Source of the DNA: Sperchopsis tessellata
Taxonomy: Eukaryota; Arthropoda; Insecta; Coleoptera; Hydrophilidae
Assembly: GCA_033557685.1 (NCBI GenBank)
Contig: JAWQRN010000250.1
Span: 1-32,997 of the forward strand
Direction of reading: 5' to 3'
Length of the DNA: 32,997 bases
Notes under the pieces: model-generated
What the model saw: only the letters and a program-made list of their open reading frames with translations
The model's database searches: none
What the model was told of the DNA's origin: nothing
Translations under genes and position numbers: made by a program
Shown here: one piece after another, positions 10,435 through 21,799 of the stretch
Position numbering within the stretch: position 1 is the stretch's first letter
Layout: the number at the start of each line of letters is the position of its first letter

Positions 10435-10496
10435 AACATTCAAAACAATAAAACCACTAAGTGAAGGAGAATTAAAAAAGATTAATTAGTAAACGT

Positions 10497-10829
10497 AACA
10501 TATAGTAGGAAGCCGTCTCGTAACTCGGCGGCTAAGTACTAGGCTATTAAGCGTGAGGTCTCTGGTTCGAAGTTCCAGAGGCGGTCGGCTTTTTGTGATT
10601 AGGGAAAAGTTTTTGTAGTGCTCGACTTCCGAGAGGGACGTAAAACGGTGGGTCCCGTGTATAGTAGGTAAATGAAGACCATCTGCAAGTAAAAGAACAT
10701 AATTCCAGTTGGAACCCTGGATGCGGCAAAATTCCCATGTGAAGGAGCCTAATACCTGGCAGTGGTGATTGACCATAGCAGTGGAAATAGGCCGACGTTA
10801 AATTAACAATTAAACAAACATATAGTAGG
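10497..10829 (+). mobile_element. tRNA-derived SINE with 13-bp target-site duplication
   Basis: A perfect 13-bp direct repeat, AACATATAGTAGG, flanks the element (10497-10509 and 10817-10829). The 5' part holds a pol III B-box-like motif GGTTCGAAGTTCC (about 10562) inside a T-arm-like stem (CTGG/CCAG). The 3' end is GCCGACGTTAA followed by AT-rich AATTAAACAA tail. A second copy of the body occurs at 29925-30095. The intact duplication implies fairly recent insertion relative to the surrounding debris. Frames on the minus strand here are chance. Confidence 0.75.
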
Positions 10830-10848
10830 TTCTGATTGATGTCAGTCA

Positions 10849-12280
10849 TTACATCGATTTTGGTAATAAGTAATAGCTAACAAAACACTGAATCACATCA
10901 AAAAACTCCTTCAAACTATACACACAGTGTTCCCTCAAGATTTTCTTTATCCTACATTTTAAAGTGCGAAAATTAGTCTTCGTCTTGAGATGTGGAGGTA
11001 TTGAATTAAACAGCGTCAAGCCCATAGCAGTAGGAGATCTTCTAGTGATCTTCAGTCTATTTGTAGGCAACCTATAATCATTTTGATTCCTGGTATCATA
11101 AGAGTTAAAGGCATTATTGTAAAATGTAAACACCAGACAAAGTAAGAATACCGTATTGGGAAAAGTAAGATCTACAAGACTCAGTGCTCGGAATATCCGC
11201 AATACACCTAACCACATGCTTCTGACACCTAAAAACATCACCCGAATGAACCAAAGACCCCCAAAAACAGACACCATATGAAAGCCTAGAATGCACTTGG
11301 CCATAATAGAATGATATCAAGTACGAAATCCAGTACGAAAACAGCCTTAAGTATTCTTATCTGAAAACAAGTGGAATTCATATCATTTATAACCTGGATA
11401 CAATGGTTTTTCCAGTTCAGGTGTTGGTCAACCCGGACTCTATTGCTTGAAAACCAAACATATAATTCACGGAGTGCCTCAGTCGCTCCATGCTGAATAT
11501 CTTCAGAGGGCCCCGCAATAACAGATGAAGTATCATCAGCATAAATAATCAAGGCAAAATTGACAAAGAACACAGTATCGTTCATATACACAAAACTGGA
11601 CCCAAGATAGAGCCCTGCGGAACACCCATGTCAACTAGTTTACAAGACGAATCCGCAAAACTCAGTCTATATCGCACACAAACAAACTGCAGCCTATCTG
11701 ACAAGTAGGAGCGAAACCAATCAAAAAAAGCACCACGAGCACCATACATGCCCATCTTGTCCAGAAGAATACCATGATCAACACAACCAAAAGCCTTACT
11801 GAGGTCACAATAAAGCCCAACTGAACTCATGTATGACTGATGAATTGGGTAAACAGTTGATACTTAAAAGAATCTGGAAAAAAATCCTGTCTCAAATGAT
11901 CTATTTATCAAACAAGTCAGAGAGGCAATAATATTAGGAAGTATCTCACGCAATACTAGGTCTAATAGAAACACTCCTAGACATGTCTGTCAGTGTATTT
12001 TGTGCATCTGGTACCGGTGTAATTGCAGTAACACCGTCAACAGGTGCCTGTCAAAACAGACTATTAAAACAAGTGGCAATTCTCTGAGGATCACTAATAG
12101 TTGAGTATTCGTTGTAGCATCGACCACCCTTTCCAACAAGACTCGACATAAGTGACAAGGATTACTACACTCACTTATTTTTCTCTCATAAAAATCCAAC
12201 TTGGTTCTCACAAGAGCACTGTGTCCGGAGCGTACTCGAAGATACACATTTCTGAGATCTGGGAAGCTTTTTTGGAGCAC
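10849..12280 (-). pseudogene. CR1-like LINE ORF2, frameshifted, with deleted RT blocks
   Basis: Reading down the minus strand: a linker with KLDFYERKISECSNP (about 12190), QRIATCFNSLF and TPVPDAQNTLTDMSRS, then RT block 0 (LINRSFETGFFPDSFKYQ, about 11880). A deletion removes about 90 residues, and the frame resumes with GLYCDLSKAFGCVDH (about 11810), GVPQGSILGP (about 11605), YADDTS (11545-11528), WFSSNRVRVD, the thumb region HSRLSYGVCFWG, and a C-terminal block NSYDTRNQNDYRLPTNRLK with SPTAMGLTLFNSIP (11090-10990). It ends with no RNase H. At least four frame changes make it inactive. The domain set agrees with the LINE at 4296-6950. Confidence 0.8.
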
Positions 12281-12324
12281 AAACCAACTCCAAAGATTTC
12301 TATTGGATCGTCTTACTTCAAGAA

Positions 12325-12337
12325 ATATATAGAAATT

Positions 12338-12373
<36 letters not shown>

Positions 12374-12410
12374 GAAATTTATATATATATATATATATAT
12401 TTATAGAAAT
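12325..12410. repeat. (TA)n microsatellite
   Basis: Two TA runs separated by an AGAAATTTATATATATATA unit that itself occurs twice (about 12330 and 12371), so the tract was locally duplicated. Confidence 0.85.
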
Positions 12411-12549
12411 AAATACATGTACAGGCTTGATTAATAAATGAGCAATTATATACTTGTTGAATCAAATCAAAAAATAAATTAGTAGAGCATAGGTATAAAT
12501 TCTTTTTTACTATCAGCATGAACGTTAATTAATCTTTTCCTTTTGGAGA

Positions 12550-12800
12550 CAAGTTAATTCAACCCAGAAGCACTGTTTTTATTTAGTTTGGGCTCTTAAA
12601 TACTCTATTATTTTTAATTTAATATCATAAGATTCCTATTGTCAACGGTTCTCTCTATCAAGAAATTTAATATCATAATATATTTCATTACTATCTACCA
12701 TTTTACTAACCTGAATCCCATCTTCTGTGAAATTCTCCAGAGAATAGTTTTACCACCACCAAAAGGCACTCCCAATTCTTAAATTTTACCTAATATACCT
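12550..12800 (-). pseudogene. Possible transposase helix-turn-helix fragment
   Basis: The minus strand reads ELGVPFGGGKTILWRISQKM and then GFRLV, followed by broken pieces IERT and IEYLRAQTK. A Leu-Gly-Val-Pro ... Trp-Arg-Ile ... Met-Gly-Phe pattern resembles the second DNA-binding helix of Tc1/IS630-like transposases of the kind multicopy in insects. There is an inserted GGK and many stops. This is a weak call. Confidence 0.28.
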
Positions 12801-13419
12801 GAACAACATAAATTAAGTTAAAAGAAATACAAGTAATAAAAATTAGGATGGTACCTTTCAACTTTTTTCTGTTATATAAAAATTATTGACGATCCTCACA
12901 ATTTCTTTCTCACTCAAAATAAACTCAGTTTTGAAACACCTTTTACTTCGTTGCTGCACCTACTTCAGTATTCTTCGATTATCTGGATATTCTCCAATAA
13001 CTGCATTTAGATAGTTGAGTTGCAGGAGAACCCTATCGAAAAATACATCACCTACAATAGTTCTGTTTTGGCTATTGAGAGTAATTCCATTTAGTAACAT
13101 ATTCTGAAATTTTTTTTTCTAGGTTATGCTGTATTGCATGTGATTTTTTAGAATATATTTACCTATTTCAAACTCTAAATTAAAACTAATAATGATATAT
13201 AAGATAAAATAATATTTATCTAAATTATTTCAAAAAGAAGATACAAAAACTCTAATATACAGCTGAATAACATAATCACAGGTGAATGTGAACACCAGTA
13301 GTTCTAGTAACTTGCACACACCCTGGTTAAAAATATGAACTAGCCTAAACTGAAATATGAATGAATTGTGCATGATGACAGATTGTCCTATGTACTATCG
13401 TTATTTTAAAGTGAAACAA
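12801..13419. other. Nothing recognised
   Basis: No coding blocks that I can match. It may contain more of the weak transposase remnant to its left. Confidence 0.4.
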
Positions 13420-14040
13420 GTTGGCCACTACTGTGTTGAAGGATTCTCAGGTAGTGGACGAAAGGAATGAAAAAGTAAATGTCATTTGTAATTCCTATGA
13501 TATGAAGGAAACCAACAAACCCCACAACAACAGCTACTTTTCTTTAGTTAATGTTCAGGACTTGGCAGAATGACCTAGTACGAGACCTGATTTGCCTAAG
13601 GAATCTGTTGTAGTAGTTGGCTTCTGGCTTAAAAATAAAAATCTTCTGGCACCAGGAACACATTTTTCATGGTAAAGACACAGAGAAAATAAATGTAGTG
13701 CACTTATTCTCTGCAAAAATACGAATGAATTATTTATTTATACGGAAAAGAACATGATATTACTCATTGGAGACTTTGCATCGACTCATTCAAGAGAAGC
13801 CTCAAAGCTGTGTTGCTGCATAGGGATCCTACTATGAGAGCCAGCTGGGTACATTAAAGTGCCATCATTTCTATGTAAATGGGATAGTTGGGCAAAGTTA
13901 AGGCCCTAGAATATAACAGGAAATTTTATGCTTGGGACTGAAAATATTCCTAATAACTGCTTGCAGACCTACAAAAAATCTTACTCTACCACAAGAGGGT
14001 CATGTATTTTACTAAAAACAATTTGCTTCTTGTATGAAAT
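13420..14040 (+). pseudogene. Pseudogene of an unnamed multicopy insect protein family
   Basis: Pieces in the three forward frames line up in the order VNVQDLAE (13550), RPDLPKES with FWLKNKNLLAPGTHFSW (13580-13670), CKNTNELF (13715), WRLCIDSFKRSLKAVLLHRD (13770-13825) and FLCKWDSWAKLRP (13870-13910). I recall this order from a large family of uncharacterised, probably transposon-derived proteins common in insects and cnidarians; I do not know a function for it. Stops and frameshifts occur in every segment. No terminal repeats were identified. Confidence 0.5.
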
Positions 14041-15309
14041 GTTGTGTTAATATTTGTGGTTACTACTTTACTTACTACATCAATATAAACTTTAGGAAAT
14101 AAATTTTTATTTTCTATAAAAACCTGACATGATAGATAAAAATAGAAGTCATATCTGAAATAAATGTAAAAAAGCTAGTCAAGAACACATATTCTTAAAA
14201 AACATTAAAAATTTTTTTCAAAATGCAGAATGGTGTTATTAATATTATCAGTGCTCGAAATTTTATAAATACGATTTATTTTTTCTTCTGATTTTAATAG
14301 TTCATCATCTTCAGATGTCACTTCTCTCATGAGATTAAAACAGTCACTAAATTGACAGCAGCAACCTGACCGTCAAATTTCTTCTACTAAATACTGGTCG
14401 ATTTTTCCGTTGATAGTTTAAGATACCGCGTGAATGTAGTACATATTTAGCAATACAAATATAACACAATTACGTCTGAAACAATTTTCAAGATTGACAA
14501 TGCAGTTCTAGATTAACACAATATCAAATTTGATTTAACTAATGAAAAAAAAAAGCTTAATGTCTGTGTATATAATAATTTTATTGGTTACTACTATTTT
14601 TATAATACAAAAAATATTATATAATAATGTGCCTAATGCATAAACAATGCCATACTCCTATCTGGTGATGAAGATATCCACAGAACACAATTTTACAAAT
14701 CAAATAAATTTAGTCTGTGGTAACCTCCACCTCCCTTTACATTCATATATTTCTGTAAAACTTAAACAACATGTAAATTATTGCCTAAACTTATCAATCG
14801 GGTAAAAAATAAATCATCTTTTGATTAAACAATAACGTCATAAATAGAGATATAATTTGATAATAGTAAGATAATGTGTCAAAGGAGGTATTTTTACTAA
14901 AAACTTTTACGTTCAACTGAATACTGTCTGTTTGGGTGCGAACATGGGAAACTAAACTTGACGGAATGTTTATGAGTTTCTTCAAAGGAATAAATAAAAC
15001 CAAACAAACACTTCTTGAACTTCTTCACGCTGTTTCACTCATCTTAAAAAAAACGAGTAATAAAATAATACACACAATCCAAAACACTCTCAACTACATG
15101 CATACTGTGGCAGTTTGTCGTTTCATCTTAATAAACATTGTGCGTTAACAGATTTATCTCCGTATGGGTTTTACATTTCGTCATCAAAAACACTGTCTAA
15201 TATGTTTTGAAAAATCAATAAGCACATAACTGTTTCTTTCCAAAAATATTTTACATTATAAAAATACCTAAAACTTTCTAACTTATGTTGAAGGATTGTT
15301 ATATTTCTT
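14041..15309. other. AT-rich sequence, nothing recognised
   Basis: Lies 3' of the Src kinase gene. Short open frames here have no recognisable domain and biased AT composition; they look like chance. Confidence 0.5.
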
Positions 15310-15553
15310 TAATACTTAAAATGTATTAATTTCACACTACAATTACTTATAATGAGAGTCAGCAAGTTCTTTTTCAAAACATATACCTTGTTTTTTAATA
15401 CTTAAAATGTATTAATTTCCCACTATAATTAATCAGAATGAAAGTTGGCAAGTTTTTTCAAAATATATACTTTGCTTTTTTTAATACTTCAAATGTCTTA
15501 ATTTCACATATTAGAATGAAAGTCAGTAGGTTCTCTTTTAAAATATATACCTA
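15310..15553. repeat. Three-copy minisatellite, 86-bp unit
   Basis: Units start at 15310, 15396 and 15482, each with TAATACTT(A/C)AAATGT. They share ATTAATTTC, a GAATGA(A)AGT core and CAAAA(C/T)ATATAC. The first two are exactly 86 bp; the third lacks about 13 bases in its middle and ends near 15553. Divergence between copies is modest. Confidence 0.85.
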
Positions 15554-16951
15554 ACTACAGTCAAACAAATCCCTCATAACAATTTAAATTGTCACGCAAT
15601 GGCGTGTTTTAAACGTGGCTAGTCCAAACATCGGTTCTTGTACATGTGTATCCATAGTACTCCTTGAAATATTTTTGTTCTATCTCATTTTACCCTGAAT
15701 AGTCCTATGTGCTTTCTCTGCACAGCTGACTGCCACGAGAAATTTGTCAGACTGTACTGAGTGTCATGTAACAAGCAAAATTTTTTAATTTCTAGTATCA
15801 AAAATGTGACAATGTATAGCTAAAGAAAATTATATAATAGCGAATGAAATTAACACTGGTTCAAATTTTACTATAGATAAATAAATCTAGATAAAAAAAA
15901 AACATCACAAAAAACTGATCAGTTCAACATATTCATACTGCATTTACAATGATAAAGGCTATTTTGCACAAATGTTTCAACAATCCTTGTCAAATTATTT
16001 CAGTTTAGCTTGTAATTGAAAACACATTTACAATAATAATATATATTGTTAACCTGAAGCTCAAAACTGTGACAAATCTCTATTCAAATGACTCCAGATC
16101 AATTGAACTTCTTTTAATTAGTTTTAAGAATTAAAACAAAATAAATGCCGCTTTCAGACTTTTTAATACAAACAATTTTTTTTAAGGACTCAATAGAATA
16201 TTTTATTGCAGTTTTCTGCCTTCCTCAAAACAAAGTTTTAACAAATTTTTCAAACACAAATTTAAACATACTAAATTTTGAATAGTGGTTGTTAAATTTT
16301 GAAAATTGTTTAATGTTGATTCACAGAGAAAACTCAGAAATAAGACAAATTAATTGATAGTACTAATCAGATATGTTAACAGAGCCTAATCCATTTCTGA
16401 TCTGCAACAATTAACAATTTCATAAATACTTCTATGAAATTGCAATTTACATATTTCAGAACACAATAAAATATTTTGATAAAAAAATCAGGTAAGAGTG
16501 ACAGTCATTTGATCTGTTCCACAATTAGAAGTGAAAATCTAGAAGTCTAAATTTATGAAACAAATCAATGAGTAAGTAGTTCACAGTAAAAAAGACATTA
16601 TCATGCAGATAGTTACAAATTGTTGATAAGTTAAATGTATTTAGATTAGTCCACAAATGAAGCAGTAGCACAGTCACATTTGTTATGTTTGTAGCCAATA
16701 ATAACAGTCCGGGTCATTGTGTTTATAAATATCTTGGGCTATCCTCGGGACATGGTAGAGCTGAACATCGGATGTTTAGCTGGTCACTCGTTAGCCTACC
16801 CCCACAAACAAACTAATGCATGTACATGTAATTAATAGTACACTGAACAAGGTGAGTCAACCACCCCCTGCCTTCACCTTTTTTCTTAATGATAGTGAAC
16901 ATTGATTGCATTTCTTAGCCAGTCAGCAGAGGCAGGGTGGTGGGCGTGACC
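15554..16951 (-). other. Probable Src42A 3' UTR and downstream flank
   Basis: Immediately after the TGA at 16954-16952 there is no further frame. The first minus-strand AATAAA is at plus-strand 16207-16202, about 750 bases past the stop, and is the best visible candidate for the poly(A) signal. Its use is inference. The 3' UTR could extend further. Confidence 0.4.
16202..16207 (-). promoter_or_regulatory. Candidate poly(A) signal of the Src kinase gene
   Basis: First AATAAA hexamer downstream of the stop on the minus strand. A hexamer is common by chance in such AT-rich DNA. Confidence 0.3.
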
Positions 16952-17160
16952 TCAGTAGGCTGAAGCCTCCTTGTACTCGGATCCTTCCATTGTGAAGAAG
17001 TCTTCTAGTTTCCATTGAAGTGTCTCAAATGTTGGACGTTTCATTGCATCACGATGCCAGCATTCAAGCATAATATCGTACAGGGTGGCTGGACACCCTG
17101 GGGGTGATGGCATACGGTAACCATTCTCCACCTGATGCAGTACTTCCGCATTTGTCATTC
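16952..17160 (-). CDS. Src42A: Src42A-like tyrosine kinase, last coding exon (C-lobe end and tail)
   Basis: The exon starts after CTTAG (acceptor AG at 17162-17161) with two bases that complete the Gly codon begun in the previous exon. It encodes 68 residues and ends at TGA (16954-16952). Visible are MTNAEVL, the C-lobe Cys-Trp of MLECWHRDAMKRPTFETLQW with its conserved Arg-Pro, and the tail GSEYKEASAY. The Tyr at exon residue 62 corresponds to the Csk-phosphorylated inhibitory tail Tyr of Src kinases. The sequence closely resembles insect Src42A, a membrane-associated kinase acting in adhesion, epidermal closure and receptor signalling. Nothing is broken. A Src64-type paralogue is less likely given the exon-1 motifs. 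Confidence 0.93.
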
Positions 17161-19169
17161 CTAAGCACAAAAAATATAAATAAATATAAATATGCAAATA
17201 CAAAACACAAATATGTAAAAGTATTATTAATAATTACATTCAGATATTAATATAAATTGCATATAACACATGTTTGCAAGAAGAGTGTCATAAGTCTACT
17301 TACGTTAGTTTCAAGAAAATTACAATAAAATTTATGCAATATATTTTTGAAATGTATGCAGTAGAATGCCAGTTATCAGGGGATTAATTACCAGTAGCCT
17401 GGAATTAGCTGTGGTCTTTTGTTTATTAAATTTTTTCTTAAACTGAAAACTTCAGTTTAAGACTGTGCAACACCTTTCAAGTAAATGTCATTATGTCAGT
17501 GATGTTTAAATTACAATATTTGACAAATGTCCAGCTTACTACAATTAGCGCGTCTATTATGTAGCATAATTTATTATTGCATTTATATTTAAGTTTTGTA
17601 TATATAGTAATAATAATTATAAGTGGACTGATATTAGGATAGGAGAAAATTTTTGTGTATTGGAGGGATAAGTGTAATTTTTTTAGAGTATAAAAATATA
17701 AATAATAGTATAATATTCTGGAATTTTCAAGGAAGTTATATAACATCCTTGATAATTTTATATGAATTGCAGACTTCTTGAATCTTATCCTATGCTTCAG
17801 ATAAACATTTTTGACAGTGGCATGTACCAGATTGTTAGCAGTAGTATCGCCGAACATATTTTAAGTACTGAAAGATCAACACACATTCAGGTGAATAAAG
17901 TAAGTATTTAGGTAAGAAAACATATCTTTGCACCAGATTATTCAAAATTATTTCCTTAATTACTAGATAATACTAAAAGACCAGAAATATCCACAGCGCA
18001 ACAATGCATAGTGTCAAGTGCTGGAAATTTAATTTAAATGGATGCAATAATCACCATAACCACCCTGGCAACTGTCATGTTCAAATCTAAAATTAACAGC
18101 TTAGGATTTAGAAGAGGGCATTATCTCGCAGAGCTGCTTTTTTTAGGTTAATTTGGCACTATTTTTTCCCATGAAGAGGTATCTAAGTTTATCTGAGCAT
18201 ATATATTCATACATAAATTCAACTTTGACACACAAAATGTCAACTTGAGTAACAAATCTGTAATGAATCAGTTGTATTTATATGTGCCAATAATCGAAAC
18301 TTTCTGTTAACAATTCTTAACCTTAGTATTTATTTGGTGTCATTTATTGAGCAGTGTGTAATTGCTTACGAAATTATTGCTTATTCAACAATTATTGTTT
18401 TGCATCACATAGAAATCACAGCACCATGTGAAATATACAGTTTAAATTCGTAACCATTTTAAGAATGGTACTTAATGTAAATAAATTAATAAAACACAAA
18501 TATCTCAAAACATAAGCACGTTTTCCAAAACAAAAATTTATAAATGCCCTCTTGAAAGTGTTTTAATACGTTTACAATTACTATGGCTCTAGATTTTCTG
18601 AAATAAAATCATTCACATATACGTCGTAGAAATTAAACGAAAAGGATTATTGAAACAATTGTAACACAAATATAATTTCATGAGGCAACTCCTTATAAAA
18701 TCTCAGAATATCCAGTTACCAGAGTATCTTCTTAACACACCGGCATTACATTATCGTATTTCTTTTTTGACGACTTAGGAGGATCACCTTAACCATAATA
18801 CTGAGTAAAATATTGGTTTCTATCCTGCTCGCTAATTTAATGACATGCTTTTCCCGTCTTTTTGCATTTTTCACGGTTGAACCTCTCTTCATCTATCTTG
18901 CAGTTACTTTTCTTTTGGTAGAAAGACTAAAATATTATTTTCCACTAACTCTCAGTTTTTCAGTTTCTTTCTGTGAATTGACTCTCTTCTTGCTCATGTT
19001 TCGATCATTTTCCCTCTCCACTCCTTTAACTATAAAATCATCAGGATTCTTATTGCAGAAATTTGTTTCTCTTCGACACCTTGTTAAAATTCATCTTATA
19101 ATAATAATAAATTCTTTTTTATATCAATATTTGAAATGATTCTACTTGCTTTAGTTTTCAGAAATAAAG

Positions 19170-19342
19170 AACACGTTTTGGTAAGCATTTAGCTAATACT
19201 ACGTAGTTTCTCAAGGTTCATTATAAAATGTATTTGATTCAAAAGAATGCTTGTTTTTAAGGTGATAACTCAGCTAAAGTTAAACTTAAATTACTAAAGT
19301 TTCTTCAATGTAACACCATATATATTTTTACATCTTGCTATT
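19170..19342 (+). repeat. Dispersed repeat copy A (inverted partner at 22787-22960)
   Basis: Shared stretches in order: TTTTGGT, TTAGCTAA, GTTTCTCAAG, TTGATTC, ATGCTT, ATAACTCAGCTAAA and TTAAATTACT, then CTATATATATTT-like sequence. The partner reads the same on the opposite strand. Copy B lies next to the Tc1/IS630-like transposase, so both are probably pieces of that element's non-coding part. Confidence 0.65.
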
Positions 19343-19375
19343 CCCCCTATTAGTGTTCTTCAATATTTATTAAGC

Positions 19376-21560
19376 TTGTTTTATTTTATTTTATTTACAC
19401 TGCTCTACAGATTACTCAATTTACAGAGCAGGTTACATAGTTTTTCTCAAAAAGTTACAAAAGAACAAACACATTAACATAATGTAAAAAAAGAAAAACA
19501 ACAATCAAACAAATAGTGGACGTAGGATTGTTTTAAGTTGTGATGGAGTTATATTGAATATATCAATTAACCTCTGGACTGTATGGTATGTGGTACATAT
19601 CCTGTGAATAGGAGAGTTTGTTAGTAGGTTGGTACATGATTTTTTGGAGTAAAATGAGTTGTCATGCCTGGAATTGCTGGATGGAACATGAATGTTAAGA
19701 ATGGACAAGGAAGTGGGATCATCGACAAGATTATTAAATAGGTTGTACAAGAACTGTATAACGATTACTTTTCTACGAGCATTAAGAGAGACCACATTGA
19801 AAGTTTCAAGTAGAACAGCATTAGGGAGACCTTGTTCTAGATAGGTATTGAATTTTTTAAAATATAGATACTTCAGCATTTTCCTTTGCACACGTTCAAG
19901 CATTAGGTCATATTTTACATACTGGAGGTTCCATATGACAGGGCCATATTCAAATTTGGACCTTACGGATGTGTAATAAATTAAGGGAATGGCAGTGAGG
20001 TCAAAGAAGTTCTTACTAGATCTAATAATAAATCCAAGCATACAATGTGCTGAGGATATAATTTCAGTGATATGTGAGTTGAATGTTAGGTCACTATCAT
20101 ATTTAATGCTAAGATCAGTGGTGCTGTCACAGCGACTGAGCGGATAGCTGGATATACTATACTGGAAGTTTATGGGGTTTGATTTTCGACTGTAGCTTAC
20201 AACTTTGCATTTGTCAGTATTAAGATGCAATTTGTTTGAGTCACACCAGTTGGCTAGCCGGATGAGATTATCTTGTAGAGATCTGCAATCTTGGAGGCAA
20301 TGTATTTGAGCATATATCTTTAAATCATCAGCAAAGAGAAGTTTATGGTTTTTTAGCGAGAGTGTGATGTCATCGATAAATAACAAAAACAGAAGGGGTT
20401 CAAGATTTGAGCCTTGAGGCCAAGAAAGAATCAGATGAGTGTCCAAGATGATGAACAGAGAGAAGATAGTAAGAAAGATAAGATGAGAAGAGGTAAGATA
20501 GGATATTGGAGAGACCAAAGTTCTTAAGTCAGCAATGTCAGTGTATATGACATCAACTTGATCTTGTTGGTCAATTGTTCAGGTTATAAATTGAGTGAAT
20601 GAACATAAGTTACTAGTAGTGGATCTCTGTTGCATAAAAGCATGCTGATGAATAGATATCTGTCTTTGTACATGTGGATAAATATGTAAAATTAGACAGA
20701 ATGACTATCGGTCGATAGTTTTTGATATCGGATGGGTTTCCTGTATTGAATAAAGGCATTACACGAGCAAGTTTCCAAGTAAGGTGCTTATTTTGAGAGA
20801 AAGGTTAAATGATATTTCCAATGGTGTTGCTAGAATATGACGGCAATCCTTAAGAATAAATCCAGGGATAAGATCTGGTCCAACTGCAAATGAAGGTTTT
20901 ACTTTGTTGAGAAATTTTATTATACAGTCTATAGAGATAGAGTTTAAAAAAGATTATTAGAGTCAGAGTAAGAGGTTTAAGCACTAGCAGTGTTATCTGG
21001 GTTTGCTGTGTAGGCACTTTTAAAAAATTCAGCGAAGTGTTCTACAATATCCTGAGGATGGGAAATATTTGGATTATTATATGTCATAGTGGATGGTATT
21101 GAGGAGGTACTTTTTAAGTTGTTCATGTAGTTCCAAAAATCATTGGGGTTGGTTTTGAAGGATTGCTCAGATTTGGCGGTAAAATCGCTATAGGCAGTTC
21201 TTAGATCAGTTTTTATTTTACGTCTAAGACATATATTCAGCTGAATAGTAAGCACTGTATGGATTTGCTTTGCTTAATTTTTAAAATTGGGACTTGGCTC
21301 TTATATCAATTTTATGCTACTTTTAAACCAAGGAGGAAATCCACTCTCAGAATAGCTGGTCTTGGATACACATGTGTCAAGGATGGTATATACAATAGAG
21401 TAGAACTGGGAGCAAGCTTCATTTACACTTTCAAAGTTTTTTATGCTGCTCCAATCAGTTTCATATAATAGACTGTCTAGTAACTGTATGTTTGCTTTTC
21501 TTAAGTTGTAGTGTTTGGTATAGTAGTTGACTTTGTATTAGTTTTAACATGGATATTTAA
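19376..21560 (-). pseudogene. Jockey-like LINE within the Src42A intron, RT and linker, frameshifted
   Basis: Down the minus strand: linker pieces YNLRKANIQLLDSLLYETDW (about 21500), FPPWFKSSIKLI (about 21330) and NPNDFWNYMNNLKS (about 21130); RT N-terminal pieces AVGPDLIPGFILKDC and GNPSDIKNYRPIV (about 20720), then a rearranged part. A long open frame (20518-19505, 337 codons) follows with a degenerate PQGS box, LLFADDLKIYAQ (about 20340), LANWCDSNKLHLNTDKCKVV, the thumb FEYGPVIWN, LERVQRKMLKYL and a C-terminal region. The 3' end is a (TTTTA)n tract (19379-19396), a normal LINE tail. No RNase H. It has the same orientation as the host gene. The unusually long final frame suggests it is younger than the other LINEs here. 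Confidence 0.8.
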
Positions 21561-21799
21561 TGTCGGATGGTGACTATCTTCATGGAGTATCAGTTCATGC
21601 CACTGGCATACTTTGCATGGAACATTTGAAAAAATTTAATCTAGAAGCCTGCCAGATTGGTTATTATCAATTTTAAGGACAAAGCACAATAAGATGGCCA
21701 TGACCAGAGTAATCTTTCTGAAACCAATTATTATAGCAGGTGTGAAAACGGAATAATTTAATAAAAACAGTAGATAAAATGATTGAAACTGAATAAAAA

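Noticed and set aside
10510..10580. tRNA gene
   Set aside because: The B-box-like motif and T-arm-like stem are present, but no complete cloverleaf can be drawn and the target-site duplication defines a SINE.
10486..10849. Two overlapping open frames of about 100 codons on the minus strand
   Set aside because: They lie wholly inside the SINE or its duplicated flank and show no domain; they are chance frames in a repeat.
12152..12406. 84-codon plus-strand frame ending in repeated Ile-Tyr
   Set aside because: Antisense to LINE sequence and then translated TA microsatellite.
15310..15553. CRISPR-like array
   Set aside because: The copies are contiguous 86-bp tandem units without unique spacers; this is a eukaryotic minisatellite.
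17477..17857. 126-codon minus-strand frame in the Src42A intron
   Set aside because: Low-complexity Tyr/Ile/Leu/Lys composition as expected from AT-rich DNA, no motif, and no splice context linking it to the kinase.
18813..19139. 108-codon plus-strand hydrophobic frame
   Set aside because: Leu/Phe-rich only because of T-rich DNA; no recognisable domain, and antisense inside the intron.
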